From contig NZ_MCNV01000029.1 of assembly GCF_001718195.1 (NCBI RefSeq), forward strand, positions 21,119 to 85,118: DNA of 64,000 nucleotides, read 5' to 3'. How positions within the stretch are numbered: position 1 is the stretch's first letter; every line of letters starts with the position of its first letter. This stretch comes from Paraburkholderia nodosa (GTDB lineage Bacteria; Pseudomonadota; Gammaproteobacteria; Burkholderiales; Burkholderiaceae). The notes beneath the pieces are model-generated. The model made no database searches. It had not been told where the DNA came from and saw only the letters and a program-made list of their open reading frames with translations. This document shows, in pieces, positions 1-8,752 of the stretch. The translations under genes were made by a program, and so were the position numbers.

Positions 1-130
1 TAGCGCACATGGATGCGTTGTACGACAATCTTCCCACCATGAAATGGGACGAACAGCACGCCGACCTGGACGATGGATATGAGGGAGCGCGACGAACTCC
101 GTTTCAACCACAAGCCACTCCACAGCTTTC

Positions 131-442
131 TTATGCTGCCTTGAGCGGGTGCTCTTTCAGGTAGGTTTTTAGCGCGTCATTCATGCGCGTCTGCCAGCCT
201 GCGCCGGTTGCACGAAACGCCTCCAGAACCTCTGCGTCATAGCGCATCGTGACCTGCTCTTTCGGATTCTCCTTCGGCGGGCGGCCCATGCGCTTTTGCA
301 TGACTTCAGCGAATGGACGCGCGCTGGCGAAATCCGCAGCCGTCCATTCCGGGTTGTCCGGATCGGACTCGATTCCGCGCTGGATTGCCGCTTCCTCTGC
401 GGCGGTGTTGCGTGTCAGCTTAGCTTTGCTCATAAGCGTCAA
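131..442 (-). CDS. brnA: BrnA-family antitoxin
   Basis: A 103-residue protein with the look of BrnA antitoxins: a charged N-terminal half, then a ribbon-helix-helix-like C-terminal half (QVTMRYDAEVLEAF, then a helix ending LKTYLKEH). In the family BrnA binds and neutralises the BrnT ribonuclease and represses its own promoter. It lies directly downstream of the brnT-like gene and overlaps its end by about 23 bases, or about 14 if the internal ATG at 433 is used, so the two are probably translationally coupled. The order toxin then antitoxin is the usual one for brnTA. Confidence 0.88.
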   Translation of the reverse strand: MTLMSKAKLTRNTAAEEAAIQRGIESDPDNPEWTAADFASARPFAEVMQKRMGRPPKENPKEQVTMRYDAEVLEAFRATGAGWQTRMNDALKTYLKEHPLKAA

Positions 443-686
443 TCTCCGTGTTACTCGCCTTGCGCAGGCTGATGATGCGCATGGTTTCGTCGCGGGGCGT
501 GAAAACCACGCTATACAGCCTGCCCCCTAACAGGGCGATGCCCCTGTACCGATCCTCTCCGTACTCGTGCCGAATGTCCTGGACCACCAGCATCCCATCC
601 CAGTCGAGCCGCGCAGCCTCGGCGAGTGATACGCCGTGCTTTTCCTGGTTCGACGCGTCCTTCGCAAGGTCAAATGTGATTCGCAT
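420..686 (-). CDS. brnT: BrnT-family ribonuclease toxin
   Basis: An 88-residue protein starting MRITFDLAKDASNQEKHGVS, which matches the BrnT pattern (FDxxKxxxNxxKHGVSL near the N-terminus, then EDRYRGIALLGGRLYSVVFT and RIISLRKAS near the C-terminus). BrnT is a small ribonuclease toxin that cuts RNA and halts growth until neutralised by BrnA. I chose the ATG at 686 because the family begins with this MxITFD segment; a longer reading to 761 adds 25 unrelated residues. On a conjugative plasmid the pair would act as a stabilisation module. Confidence 0.88.
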   Translation of the reverse strand: MRITFDLAKDASNQEKHGVSLAEAARLDWDGMLVVQDIRHEYGEDRYRGIALLGGRLYSVVFTPRDETMRIISLRKASNTEIDAYEQS

Positions 687-843
687 GCAACTTATTGTAG
701 TGTCGAAAAATAGGAGCACGCAAGGACTTTCTGGAGTTACAGAAAGTGCGTCCTGGCGCAAGATCGCAGTTCAGCATGATTTGAATATAAAGCAGTCACG
801 CACCGACTGACCGCGTGACTTTTGCGAGCAGACCCGACACGAT

Positions 844-863
844 TACTGTATATATATACAGGC
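844..863 (+). promoter_or_regulatory. LexA (SOS) box
   Basis: TACTGTATATATATACAGGC contains a perfect 16-bp palindrome, CTGT-N8-ACAG, and differs only in the last two bases from the classical enterobacterial LexA consensus. Beta-proteobacterial LexA recognises the same CTGT-N8-ACAG core. The ATG of the imuA fragment follows 17 bases downstream, which is the right place for an SOS operator. Confidence 0.8.
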
Positions 864-879
864 ATTCTTTGGGGGCACC

Positions 880-1005
880 ATGGCGCTACCGCTACTGAAC
901 GTCGAGACGATACACCCGGATCTGTGTGGCGAGCCTCGCAACTGGCTTCGGCGCACGGCCGCACGGTGACGAGCGGACACGAGGCGCTCGACGCGGAGTT
1001 GCCGG
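880..1005 (+). pseudogene. imuA: imuA N-terminal fragment, frameshifted
   Basis: The ATG at 880 opens MALPLLNVETIHPDL and then runs out of frame. A shift of two bases, seen as a doubled TG near 925, restores WRASQLASAHGRTVTSGHEALDAEL, read in two pieces: WRASQLA and SGHEALDAELP. This is the N-terminal signature of ImuA, the RecA-like member of the SOS mutagenesis cassette imuA-imuB-dnaE2. After ELP, where the glycine-rich segment should follow, similarity stops and the relaxase gene ends on the other strand at 1018. The LexA box upstream is intact. This is an SOS-controlled remnant; no imuB or dnaE2 is present in the window. Confidence 0.7.
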
Positions 1006-1017
1006 TCCGATCGAGCA

Positions 1018-4000
1018 TCAGAGGGTTGGCTTACCGTCCTCGGAGGGCTTCGGCCAATCCTGTGCCGGTCGATCGGATTGCGCCTGTGGCAGTGGATCGG
1101 CGGGCGGACAGGCGCCAGACGTGCCGAGCGTGTCCTGCACCTGCTGGTCGACGCGAGCGTGGCGATACTGATCCATCGCCCGGTTCAGTTGCTCGTCGCT
1201 GAACTGCACGCGCAGCCCTGCGTCCACGGCCACCCTCGCGGCCGCCATCTGGTGCGCGTCGTCGCCAGTCAGTTCGAGCGTGCGGCCGAACTTGCCCTGC
1301 GCGAGCCGCAGCCCGGCTTCGATGGCGGACCGCTCCGCCTGCAGCACCTGAACGCTTGTGCCACGATCACGAACAATGTCGCGGCCGTCATGCCGGTAGG
1401 TAACGTCGCCACGTTCGTTGACCGACCAGGATAGGCCCGGCGAGCGGAAAATGATCGCATTGTATTCGTCCTGCGCGTGCTGCCGTGGCGTGTTCGGCCG
1501 GATCACGTTGAACGCCTCGCCGCCGATCTCGGCATCGACCTTGACCGCGCCCGATACACGCTCCGGGCCCGCAGTGCGTCGCAACTCCTCGAGCGCGCGC
1601 TCATCGCCCTCTTCCGCCCGCGTGCGCAGCCAGCCGGAAAAGCTCAGGCCGCCTGCGGCTCCGAATTTTTCCTTGAGTGCCGCCCGCTCGCGTGAGATCG
1701 ACTCCCGCAGCGCGTCGTCGCGGCCCAGCTGCCCGGCGCGTGCGAGTGACGTCGCCGCTCGTCGACCAGCCGGTGTGAGCCGCACATCCTGCCGGATTTC
1801 CGCGCGCCTGGTGTCGAACGCTGCGCGGATCTCAGCGCGGCGCCACTGTTCATTTGCGCGCTGTGTGAGCCACGCGTCGCTACGGGCCACGACATGCGCT
1901 TCGCACGCGACCGAGTATTCGCGCCAAAGTGCCGCGCGTGGCAGCTCGCGCGGAGCCGGAACCGGCTCACCGGCCTGCTGTCGCTCATACACTGCGCGTA
2001 GCAATGGTGCGGCTTCACGCCACGACAGATTCAGTTCTTTAGTCAGGAAGTCCGACACGTTGAGGTTGCGCGAGCCCGCGCGGATACGATCGGCGCCGTC
2101 GCGGCCCGTCGTGACCGCATATTTCGCGGGCCGCACGCCATGGGTGTGCGACAGTTCGGCAAGCAGGCGACTGGCATCGAGACCCTGGCGAATCTCACGA
2201 AACTCAGTGTGCTGACTACCTGATTCATCGCGCTGCCGAAGCTCGCGCGCGAGTTGCGAGACCACGTTGTCCGAGACGCGGCCCGTGTGTCGCGGTGTGG
2301 CATACGTGGCGTCGTCGGCGCGAGAGCGGCGCGACCGGTACGCTGGAGCATCAACCGCGAATGCGTCCGGCGTCCGCAGGATTCGCCGGCTTGCCTCGAA
2401 CTCGAATGACGCGTCGATCGAGTCGAACCGGTCTGGAAACGCGTCTCGCCGGTTGCCGGAAAACCAGCCTGGCGGCGACGTGCCGGATGGTGTCCATGCC
2501 GGATGCGACCGCATCATTGGCAGGCTGTCGAACGGATCGCCGAACGCATAGTGCCTCTCAAGCGCACGGTGGTACGCGTCCAGCCCGTCGACTGGGGGGG
2601 CTGCGTGCCCTACTCGTTGCGCTGCAGGCTCTCCATCGCGATCTGCAGCCCGTCGCAGGCCGTGCGCGGATACGGCGCCGTCTGGCTCCAGCTGGTGAAA
2701 CGCATGATGCGGCAATAGCACTGCAGATCGATGTCTGATGCCGTCCACAGGGCGGCCGGGCACGTTTCGCACAGAGTTGAAGGGTTCGGGCGCCGGGTAC
2801 GCCCCACCTGGGATAAGGTCAAACTCGGCATCGAGCCCGCCGTATCCATCGTCGAAGGGTTCGGACGTGTCGTGTTCTGATTCGCGCGCGCCTGGCCCGT
2901 CGACGACGTCGGGCGGCTGGGCGCCGAATTCAAATGCGCGTCCGCTTCGTTGAAGGTGTCCTGCGAAGCCGGGTAGGGAGTCGTCTGCTCGTTCATGATG
3001 TACCTTCAGATGTTGTGCGTAGAAGCCGCGTTCGAGATCTGCAAGCATCAGTTCGCGGTCGTGGGGCGAGGATTCCTGGTAACGCTGGTACTGACGGCTA
3101 CCGCTGTTGAGATACTTCACTTCGCGCGCGCGGGTGGTGTACCACTCATCGAGCACTGTCGCTATATGCGCTGGTGTGCGTCTGGGCGCAACGCCAGCCT
3201 CATAACAGTCGGCCGCATCTGCCGACAGCGCCTGCAGCTTTTCGGCGGTCGGCAGTGCGATGAATTCAGGCGTGAATACGTATTCCTTGAGGTTCACGCC
3301 CTTGTCGGCGCCAGCCGGCTTCACATTCAGGTAGGCGCTGTCGAGACCGGTATTGCGCATGCGCACGGCACCGTGCTCGTGCAGCAGCGCCATGAAATCC
3401 GCATGGGTCTCGATCTGGCGATCCAGCACCGCGTCGAGAATCTGTTCCTTCAGCTCGCGACTGTTGGAACGGAACAGGTCGCCACGGTAGCGGCTGATCA
3501 TTTCCGATGCGTCGGTCAGCAGCGTGCGCCGGTTGTCTTTCGGACTCGCAAGGCCATACCGCGCGTTGACATGCTCCTGGAACGCGTCGATGAAGCTCAG
3601 GTTGGAGCGCACGTAGCCGAGCGGTTCCAGGTGCCTTTCAGCCAGCAGGTTCCAGCGCGGAATGACGATATGGATGTGTGGCTTGCGCTCAACCAGTTCG
3701 CCAGTCCGCTGGTCCACATAGCTCTTGATCCGGGGCAGGTGTGCCTCGGCATAGAAGCTGTATTCGTCCGGGCGGTAGGCGTGCAGCGCGAACGCCTCGA
3801 ACTCCCGCACGATCTGAAACATCGTTTCCCGAGTGACGTGATCCTCCTTGAAGGAGAGCGTGATGGACAGGTAACGTTCGACACCGGGTGCGGCACTGAT
3901 CGACTGGATCACTGCGTCGGTCAGGTCGAGATCACCGGCGAGCACCACACGTTCGTCAAGGTCATCGCGATCCAGGTCGCGGCCAACCTTGCGGCCTTCC

Positions 4001-4050
4001 TCGAGGTACTGCTTCACGCCGTCGTGACGGCCGTCCACTCTAATCAACAC
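1018..4050 (-). CDS. Conjugative relaxase with C-terminal LPD7 domain
   Basis: A 1010-residue protein whose N-terminal 250 residues form a relaxase domain: Tyr15 (KQYLEEG) is the candidate nicking tyrosine, and His104 (EAHLP), His125 and His127 (KPHIHIVIP) the candidate metal triad. Such enzymes cut one strand at oriT, stay covalently bound to its 5' end and are carried into the recipient. The middle is low-complexity and Arg/Asp-rich. Residues about 880-975 (YRHDGRDIVRDRG to FSDEQLNRA) resemble the large polyvalent protein domain LPD7. The start overlaps the mobC-like gene by 11 bases. It is the last gene of the transfer operon. Family assignment is by motif only; I could not place it in a MOB class with certainty. 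Confidence 0.85.
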   Translation of the reverse strand: MLIRVDGRHDGVKQYLEEGRKVGRDLDRDDLDERVVLAGDLDLTDAVIQSISAAPGVERYLSITLSFKEDHVTRETMFQIVREFEAFALHAYRPDEYSFYAEAHLPRIKSYVDQRTGELVERKPHIHIVIPRWNLLAERHLEPLGYVRSNLSFIDAFQEHVNARYGLASPKDNRRTLLTDASEMISRYRGDLFRSNSRELKEQILDAVLDRQIETHADFMALLHEHGAVRMRNTGLDSAYLNVKPAGADKGVNLKEYVFTPEFIALPTAEKLQALSADAADCYEAGVAPRRTPAHIATVLDEWYTTRAREVKYLNSGSRQYQRYQESSPHDRELMLADLERGFYAQHLKVHHERADDSLPGFAGHLQRSGRAFEFGAQPPDVVDGPGARESEHDTSEPFDDGYGGLDAEFDLIPGGAYPAPEPFNSVRNVPGRPVDGIRHRSAVLLPHHAFHQLEPDGAVSAHGLRRAADRDGEPAAQRVGHAAPPVDGLDAYHRALERHYAFGDPFDSLPMMRSHPAWTPSGTSPPGWFSGNRRDAFPDRFDSIDASFEFEASRRILRTPDAFAVDAPAYRSRRSRADDATYATPRHTGRVSDNVVSQLARELRQRDESGSQHTEFREIRQGLDASRLLAELSHTHGVRPAKYAVTTGRDGADRIRAGSRNLNVSDFLTKELNLSWREAAPLLRAVYERQQAGEPVPAPRELPRAALWREYSVACEAHVVARSDAWLTQRANEQWRRAEIRAAFDTRRAEIRQDVRLTPAGRRAATSLARAGQLGRDDALRESISRERAALKEKFGAAGGLSFSGWLRTRAEEGDERALEELRRTAGPERVSGAVKVDAEIGGEAFNVIRPNTPRQHAQDEYNAIIFRSPGLSWSVNERGDVTYRHDGRDIVRDRGTSVQVLQAERSAIEAGLRLAQGKFGRTLELTGDDAHQMAAARVAVDAGLRVQFSDEQLNRAMDQYRHARVDQQVQDTLGTSGACPPADPLPQAQSDRPAQDWPKPSEDGKPTL

Positions 4051-4441
4051 GATGGAGATGGGCCTTCAGCAGTTGCGTGATCAACTCCAGCTCGTCGACC
4101 AGGGCGACAAACGTGGATTCGGATAGCTGGCCAGCCACGCGCGCCGTATTCGCCACGTGGACCAGCTGGTTCAGGTTGTTGCCGGTCTTGTTGATCACGT
4201 ACATGATCCGTTGTCGCTCAATGGTCGCGGGTGGGCGCGCGACGATCTGCGTGCGGTTCGTCAGGATGCATTCGCGCAAAAAAACAGACGGACTCATGCC
4301 GGAGCGTGCGACCTTTTCATTGAAGACCTGCCACTGGTCGTCGGTGAGCCGCGTGCTGACAGGCCTGCCAAGGGCCTTCTGCGCTTTTTTGCGACCACGG
4401 CGCCTGGCTTCCGCCACAACATTGAGATCGTCTGCGCTCAT
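4040..4441 (-). CDS. mobC: MobC-like relaxosome accessory protein
   Basis: A 133-residue basic protein: an Arg/Lys-rich start (EARRRGRKKAQKALGRP), a ribbon-helix-helix-type segment (VSTRLTDDQWQVFNEKVARSGMS is read in this region, ending PSVFLRECIL), and a MobC-type C-terminus (INKTGNNLNQLVHVAN). In mobilisation systems MobC-type proteins bind oriT and help the relaxase open the nick site. It sits immediately upstream of, and overlaps, the relaxase gene, the usual place for such a protein. The nearby gap 4442-4503 contains a short GGCGGC-GAACT-GCCGCC hairpin; it could be part of a relaxosome site, but this is weak. Confidence 0.8.
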   Translation of the reverse strand: MSADDLNVVAEARRRGRKKAQKALGRPVSTRLTDDQWQVFNEKVARSGMSPSVFLRECILTNRTQIVARPPATIERQRIMYVINKTGNNLNQLVHVANTARVAGQLSESTFVALVDELELITQLLKAHLHRVD

Positions 4442-4503
4442 CGCATGTTTTCCGTTACCAGAGAGACATCGGGCGGCGAACTGCCGCCACCGGCGTGCAA
4501 GAG

Positions 4504-4839
4504 TCAGGGGCCGTACTGGGTTCGCCCGTATTGCGAATTGACTGGCCCCTTCACGTCACTCCCGGCCGACTGGCACTGGTTCAGGAAATCGCCTCGCGCG
4601 TTGGCCGTGCCGCCCTCATCGAAGTGACCGTGGTGAAAGCGGACGATGGAAAAGTAGCCCGCCTCGTATTCGGCGCATGTCTTGCCGCCATTGCCACCCA
4701 TGATCAAACCGGCAAGACAGAGCACCGCGCCACACGCATCCTGGTTATCATCGGCGTGCGACGACGGCGTGGCGAGCGCACAGACCAGTGCCGCGCTGCA
4801 CAGCGCGGCCGCAATCGACCGTCGTTTCATTGCGTTCAT
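4504..4839 (-). CDS. trbM: TrbM/KikA/MpfK-family conjugal transfer protein
   Basis: A 111-residue secreted protein: a signal peptide over about the first 29 residues (two start Met, KRR, hydrophobic core, cut near SHA-DD), then DACGAVLCLAGLIMGG, YFSIVRFHHGHFD and FLNQCQS. This spacing of cysteines and the YFSI..F..G.F and FLNQC motifs are those of TrbM/KikA. Members are periplasmic and needed for, or helpful to, mating pair formation, but their chemistry is not known. It lies between the coiled-coil membrane protein and mobC in the same operon. Confidence 0.85.
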   Translation of the reverse strand: MNAMKRRSIAAALCSAALVCALATPSSHADDNQDACGAVLCLAGLIMGGNGGKTCAEYEAGYFSIVRFHHGHFDEGGTANARGDFLNQCQSAGSDVKGPVNSQYGRTQYGP

Positions 4840-4878
4840 GATCTAAGGTTCCCCTCCATGAGATGCGGTGGTTTTCGG

Positions 4879-5370
4879 CTAGGTGAGCGTGTGTGCCAGA
4901 CGGGCAACGACCCAGATGAGCGCGGCGCCCGCGCAGAACGCAATGCCCATGAAGGCGACGAGCGATCCGGTTGCTGCAACTGCCGGATTCGTGGGCACGA
5001 CGCGACCACGCGATTCAACGGCAGCCCGCAGCCGCGCCAGTTCGTCCACGACATCCGCTGTTGCCGCACGTCGCGCCTGGTCAGCCGCCTTCGCGGCTAC
5101 CTCGCCGATGAACGCCTGGCGCGATTGCGTGAGCAGCTTCGTCAGTTGCGTGTTCTCCTCGCGCAGCGCCTGCACCGTCGCGGTCAGTTTCTGGTCAGTG
5201 GACTCCATCAGCGCGACAACATGGTGTTGCGCATCCACGACCTTCATCTGCTCGATCAGGATCTCCGCGAGCACGGCCAGCTCGTTCGACGCCGGCATCG
5301 TGGCGATCACCCGGCCCAGGCGCTCAGACGCTCGCCCGGCGTGATCCGGCTGCGGCGTCGGCTCGTTCAT
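4879..5370 (-). CDS. Coiled-coil protein with one C-terminal membrane helix
   Basis: A 163-residue protein I do not recognise. Residues about 30-110 are helical and coiled-coil-like (ALREENTQLTKLL, EVAAKAADQARRA), and residues about 130-155 are a single membrane segment (TGSLVAFMGIAFCAGAALIW). Its start overlaps the end of the StbB-like ATPase gene by 4 bases, so the two are made together. By position it corresponds to the third gene of stbABC-type stability operons of conjugative plasmids, but I see no sequence motif that proves it. A membrane-tethered partner of the ATPase is the simplest reading. Confidence 0.7.
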   Translation of the reverse strand: MNEPTPQPDHAGRASERLGRVIATMPASNELAVLAEILIEQMKVVDAQHHVVALMESTDQKLTATVQALREENTQLTKLLTQSRQAFIGEVAAKAADQARRAATADVVDELARLRAAVESRGRVVPTNPAVAATGSLVAFMGIAFCAGAALIWVVARLAHTLT

Positions 5371-6101
5371 GCATCGACCCCTTCCATCAGTGCGGTAAAC
5401 GCCTGGTCCATCAACGGCTTGATCGACTGCGCCTTGCGCTTGAGGCCAACCAGCCTCACGAGACGGTCCTTCTCAGAGGCGCTCGCAGCGTCGATCAGTT
5501 GCGCCTTGTAGTCCACCCCGTCTGTCGCAATATCGTGGATCGTACGACCGGCGGCCGCCGCAAGCGCAAACACGTCGTTCTTTGGGATCAGCGCATCCTG
5601 ATTCAGTTCGAAAGTCCGCTCCCTCTCATGCAGTTCGAACAGTTGCCCGAAGTGCCGGCGCAGCGTTACCTCGCGGTCCTCGCTCCTGACCAGATCGACC
5701 TTGTTGAGCAGCACACGGATGCGCCCAGGCTCGACGCCGAGATCCGCGAGCATGTTGATCGTCTTCATGGAGTCCTTCATCTGCTTGCTCTCCGGTTCGA
5801 CCGGCACAACGAAGCACGCGTAATCCTCCTGTGCCCCTTTGGCACCATTGAGGCGGTTGAGATACTCCTCGACGTTCGATGCACCGATATCGACCAGCAG
5901 ATCACGGCCGCGCATCAGCTCGTCATGCAGTTCGTCAAAGCGCGCGGCAATCATCACCTCGACCTTCGGGCCGGCCGAGTCATCCGTATTGATTGACTCA
6001 ATCTGGCGTACCGACATGGACGGCAGCCTTGGCGCGAGCAGTTCGCGGGTCACGGTAGTCTTGCCGACGTTGCCTGAGCAGCTCACGATAGCCATACTCA
6101 T
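5367..6101 (-). CDS. StbB-like P-loop ATPase (plasmid stability)
   Basis: A 244-residue ParA/MinD-like ATPase starting MSMAIVSCSGNVGKTTV: the Walker A loop is a deviant form (SCSGNVGKTT). A switch-like segment DLLVDIGASN and a later LLNKVD strand fit the P-loop NTPase fold. I use the ATG at 6101 because it has AAGGA 6 bases upstream and because the P-loop follows at once, as in StbB; the longer frame adds 44 unrelated residues. StbB of IncW/IncN plasmids affects conjugation and plasmid positioning. Here it lies between the LPD7 protein and the coiled-coil membrane protein in the transfer operon, separate from the true parA at 32-33 kb. Confidence 0.75.
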   Translation of the reverse strand: MSMAIVSCSGNVGKTTVTRELLAPRLPSMSVRQIESINTDDSAGPKVEVMIAARFDELHDELMRGRDLLVDIGASNVEEYLNRLNGAKGAQEDYACFVVPVEPESKQMKDSMKTINMLADLGVEPGRIRVLLNKVDLVRSEDREVTLRRHFGQLFELHERERTFELNQDALIPKNDVFALAAAAGRTIHDIATDGVDYKAQLIDAASASEKDRLVRLVGLKRKAQSIKPLMDQAFTALMEGVDA

Positions 6102-6136
6102 TTTCCAATCCTTATCAATATTTGGAGTGCCGCCAC

Positions 6137-8752
6137 TTACATCATCTTCGGTGCCATGCCGCCTGTCTGCGCTTGCGCAGGCAGCGGGATGTTCGACGGG
6201 CCCTGGGCAGGCGCGGCCTTCGGTGCCATCCACGCCGCATGCAGCTCGGCCGCGCGCCTGTCGATCTCGGCCGGGCCGGCGTCACGACCCAGTTCGCCGC
6301 GTGCAATCCGGGCCTCGATCTCCGTGCCCGCCTGCATGCGAGCATCGAACCGGCGAATCACCTCGGCACGCATGCGCGCGGGTGCCCGCTCAAGTGACTT
6401 TTCGAGGACTTCGCGCAACTGCGCGACGGTTTTGAGTGCTTCAGGCGTGGGCGCTGCCGCCATGTCCGCAGCAGGCGAGAAACGCGCTGCGCTGGCCGCC
6501 GCTTCCGGTTTTGGGTTTGACGGCGCGGCCGCTGGATTCTCCTTCGCCGGGTTCGTCTTCTGCGCGACATCCGGCGTCGGCGACGTTCCGGCCTTGATCG
6601 TCAGCGCCGCACGTTCACGCTTCACGGCCTCGAGCAATGCCTCGTCGCTCTCGGCGGGCCTGAAGCCCTTTACATCCACACCCGCGAGGGACGCTTCGAT
6701 CCACGCGTTGCGGCGGAACGTTTCGCTGCCGCGCACCACGATCGAATCCCAGTTCTTGGCCTTCGCTACTGCCATCATGTCGGCAATCGTTGAGCGATCG
6801 TTCTGCCGGGAGTACAGGCGTGCCCCGACATCCTCGAAGTGCGGCTGCGTGGTCGCTGTCGGATCCCGCTGCGCGCCCGACGTACCCAACCCGGCCTCCA
6901 TGCCATCGAGCTTCCAGAACCGGCCATCCTTCACCATGTAGCGCGCCGCGATATGGGCGGGCACGTCGTAGCCGTCTTTCGTCACGACCGGCTTGCGTGA
7001 GGCAGGATCGACGCCGATCTGGTTGTCGCTGCTGTCGGCGATACCCGCAACGCCAGCCTCGTGCGCGTCTGCCGCTGCACCGGCGTCGCCCGCGTGCAGC
7101 CCTGGCATCGGCTTGCCCTGTTCGCGAAGCAACCGCTCGGCGGCCACTCGCTCGCCCTCGCGCACCGTGCGCACGCGCTCCAGATCCTGAGTCGACACGG
7201 AGTCAAACGCCGGGCGCTCCGGATCGTTCGCCGGATTTCTTGCGTCCGTTTCATTCTGCGCGGGCGTCTGCGTGCGCCCGATCTGCGTGTCGATCATGCC
7301 CGACACCGCCGGTGTGTCCATCGACGTATCGTTCGCAGCGCGGCCGGGCTGAACAACGGGTTCGTTCGCCGCCGCCGCGTCGACAGTCGGGCGAGCGACG
7401 TCCTCGTTGCCGGGCACGGCATTTCCTGTGATGCCACGGCGGCGCATTGCGTCGTTGATTGCCGCTGCATCGCCGACGTCGGCAAAGGTCACCAAATCGC
7501 CATCCGTCTTGACGTCCGGCTGCGCCTGCGAGGCTGGAGATTGCGCCAGTGATGCATCGACCTGCCTGTCGAGTGCTTCGCGCACGTAGGTCACGAACGG
7601 CTCGCGGGCGGCCGGCGACAGAAACGCAAGCTCTTGATCAAGTGCGGCGGCAACTTCAGGCGCGGTCTTGCCTTTCCCGAACTCCTCCCTGATACGCCCC
7701 GTCATCCCCCGAAAGTCGGCCAGGTCTTTCGCCACCATCGACCAGTCCGTTCTGTCCTCCTGCTCACTACCGGTCGCGGGCATCGTCGCCACCGGTTCGA
7801 ACGCTTCGGCGATGTCCGCGAAGGTGGCAATGCCGTCGCTGCGCTCTGGCTCGCGATGGCGATGCCGGTTTTGCGGCGCGACGCTTGCCCCGTCAACCGG
7901 AAGCGCGTCGTCCACCGGGTCGGAATCCGTCACGTCGCGCGCAGGCGTGCGCTCGTCGATTTCCATCGGACTCAAGCCCGCTTCATCGCGAAGTTTGGCC
8001 AGCGCTTTGGCTGCCCGTGGCGGCAGGGTCTCCGCCGCAAAACCAGTGCGGTTGCGGATCTGCTCGCCAATCGCGCGCTCGCCATCAACAGCGTTGCCGG
8101 ACTTGCGCCACGCTTCACGATGGATCGACTCCAGCCGCTGCTCAAGTGCAAGCGTATGGTTGACCTCGTTGCCACGCAGCGTGACCGCTGTCGTAATCGA
8201 CTGGATCATTTCGCGAAAGCGCCGGCCGAGCGCCGCGTCGTCGAGCTTCGGCTGTGCAGCCTGCTGGCCAACGCGCGCGCCCCGTCCATACAGATGCTGC
8301 CGGTCGGCGAAATACTGGTGCCGCGCGTGGACACCGGCTTCCCGCACTCCGTCAATCATCTCGAACGCAGAGGCACCCTGCGCGCGCAACCGGTCCCGTG
8401 CCTCCAGTCCCGCCCTTTCCGCGGCGGCCTGAAGGGAGTCCCGCACGAAGGCGCGGGACTCATCGAGCGGTTGACCCATTAGCTCGCTCAGCCGCACGGC
8501 TTCCCGCTCGATGTCGGCTTCACTGCCGAACAGCGTCTGCGGCTGCCCGCGCACTGCTCCGGGTGCCTGCCCTGCCTGCGGCTCTTGCGTCGGCATCCAC
8601 CGCGCAAAGGGCGCCACGTTAGTGCCGCGCGGCACGTACCATTTTTTCGATCGCCGGTCGAACCTGGCGCCCAGATCGTGCGCCGCGTCCTTCTCCCTGA
8701 ACGGGACGTCCAGATACGTCCGTTTGCCTTTCGGCCTGTTCGGGTCAGCCAT
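6137..8752 (-). CDS. DUF5710 and LPD7 domain protein of the transfer operon
   Basis: An 871-residue protein. Residues about 10-55 (RTYLDVPFREKDAAHDLGAR and KKWYVPRG) match the DUF5710 domain found at the N-terminus of plasmid primases and TraC-like proteins. Residues about 640-720 (GARLYSRQNDRSTIADMMA, then WDSIVVRGSETFRR) match LPD7, also present in the relaxase. The middle is Ala/Asp-rich and probably disordered. I see no primase catalytic motif. The start at 8752 shares 8 bases with the end of the coupling-protein gene. Proteins of this build are thought to travel with or act on the transferred strand; the exact role is unknown. Confidence 0.75.
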   Translation of the reverse strand: MADPNRPKGKRTYLDVPFREKDAAHDLGARFDRRSKKWYVPRGTNVAPFARWMPTQEPQAGQAPGAVRGQPQTLFGSEADIEREAVRLSELMGQPLDESRAFVRDSLQAAAERAGLEARDRLRAQGASAFEMIDGVREAGVHARHQYFADRQHLYGRGARVGQQAAQPKLDDAALGRRFREMIQSITTAVTLRGNEVNHTLALEQRLESIHREAWRKSGNAVDGERAIGEQIRNRTGFAAETLPPRAAKALAKLRDEAGLSPMEIDERTPARDVTDSDPVDDALPVDGASVAPQNRHRHREPERSDGIATFADIAEAFEPVATMPATGSEQEDRTDWSMVAKDLADFRGMTGRIREEFGKGKTAPEVAAALDQELAFLSPAAREPFVTYVREALDRQVDASLAQSPASQAQPDVKTDGDLVTFADVGDAAAINDAMRRRGITGNAVPGNEDVARPTVDAAAANEPVVQPGRAANDTSMDTPAVSGMIDTQIGRTQTPAQNETDARNPANDPERPAFDSVSTQDLERVRTVREGERVAAERLLREQGKPMPGLHAGDAGAAADAHEAGVAGIADSSDNQIGVDPASRKPVVTKDGYDVPAHIAARYMVKDGRFWKLDGMEAGLGTSGAQRDPTATTQPHFEDVGARLYSRQNDRSTIADMMAVAKAKNWDSIVVRGSETFRRNAWIEASLAGVDVKGFRPAESDEALLEAVKRERAALTIKAGTSPTPDVAQKTNPAKENPAAAPSNPKPEAAASAARFSPAADMAAAPTPEALKTVAQLREVLEKSLERAPARMRAEVIRRFDARMQAGTEIEARIARGELGRDAGPAEIDRRAAELHAAWMAPKAAPAQGPSNIPLPAQAQTGGMAPKMM

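Noticed and set aside
3..161. Plus-strand open frame entering from the left edge, ending at 161
   Set aside because: It overlaps the brnA gene on the other strand and shows no recognisable product; too short to call.
795..823. Hairpin GTCACGC/GCGTGAC followed by TTTT as a terminator
   Set aside because: Long 11-base loop and only four T; no gene ends just upstream on this strand.
1078..4541. Several long plus-strand frames opposite the relaxase and mobC genes
   Set aside because: Antisense shadows of high-GC genes; Arg/Ser-rich and without start signals.
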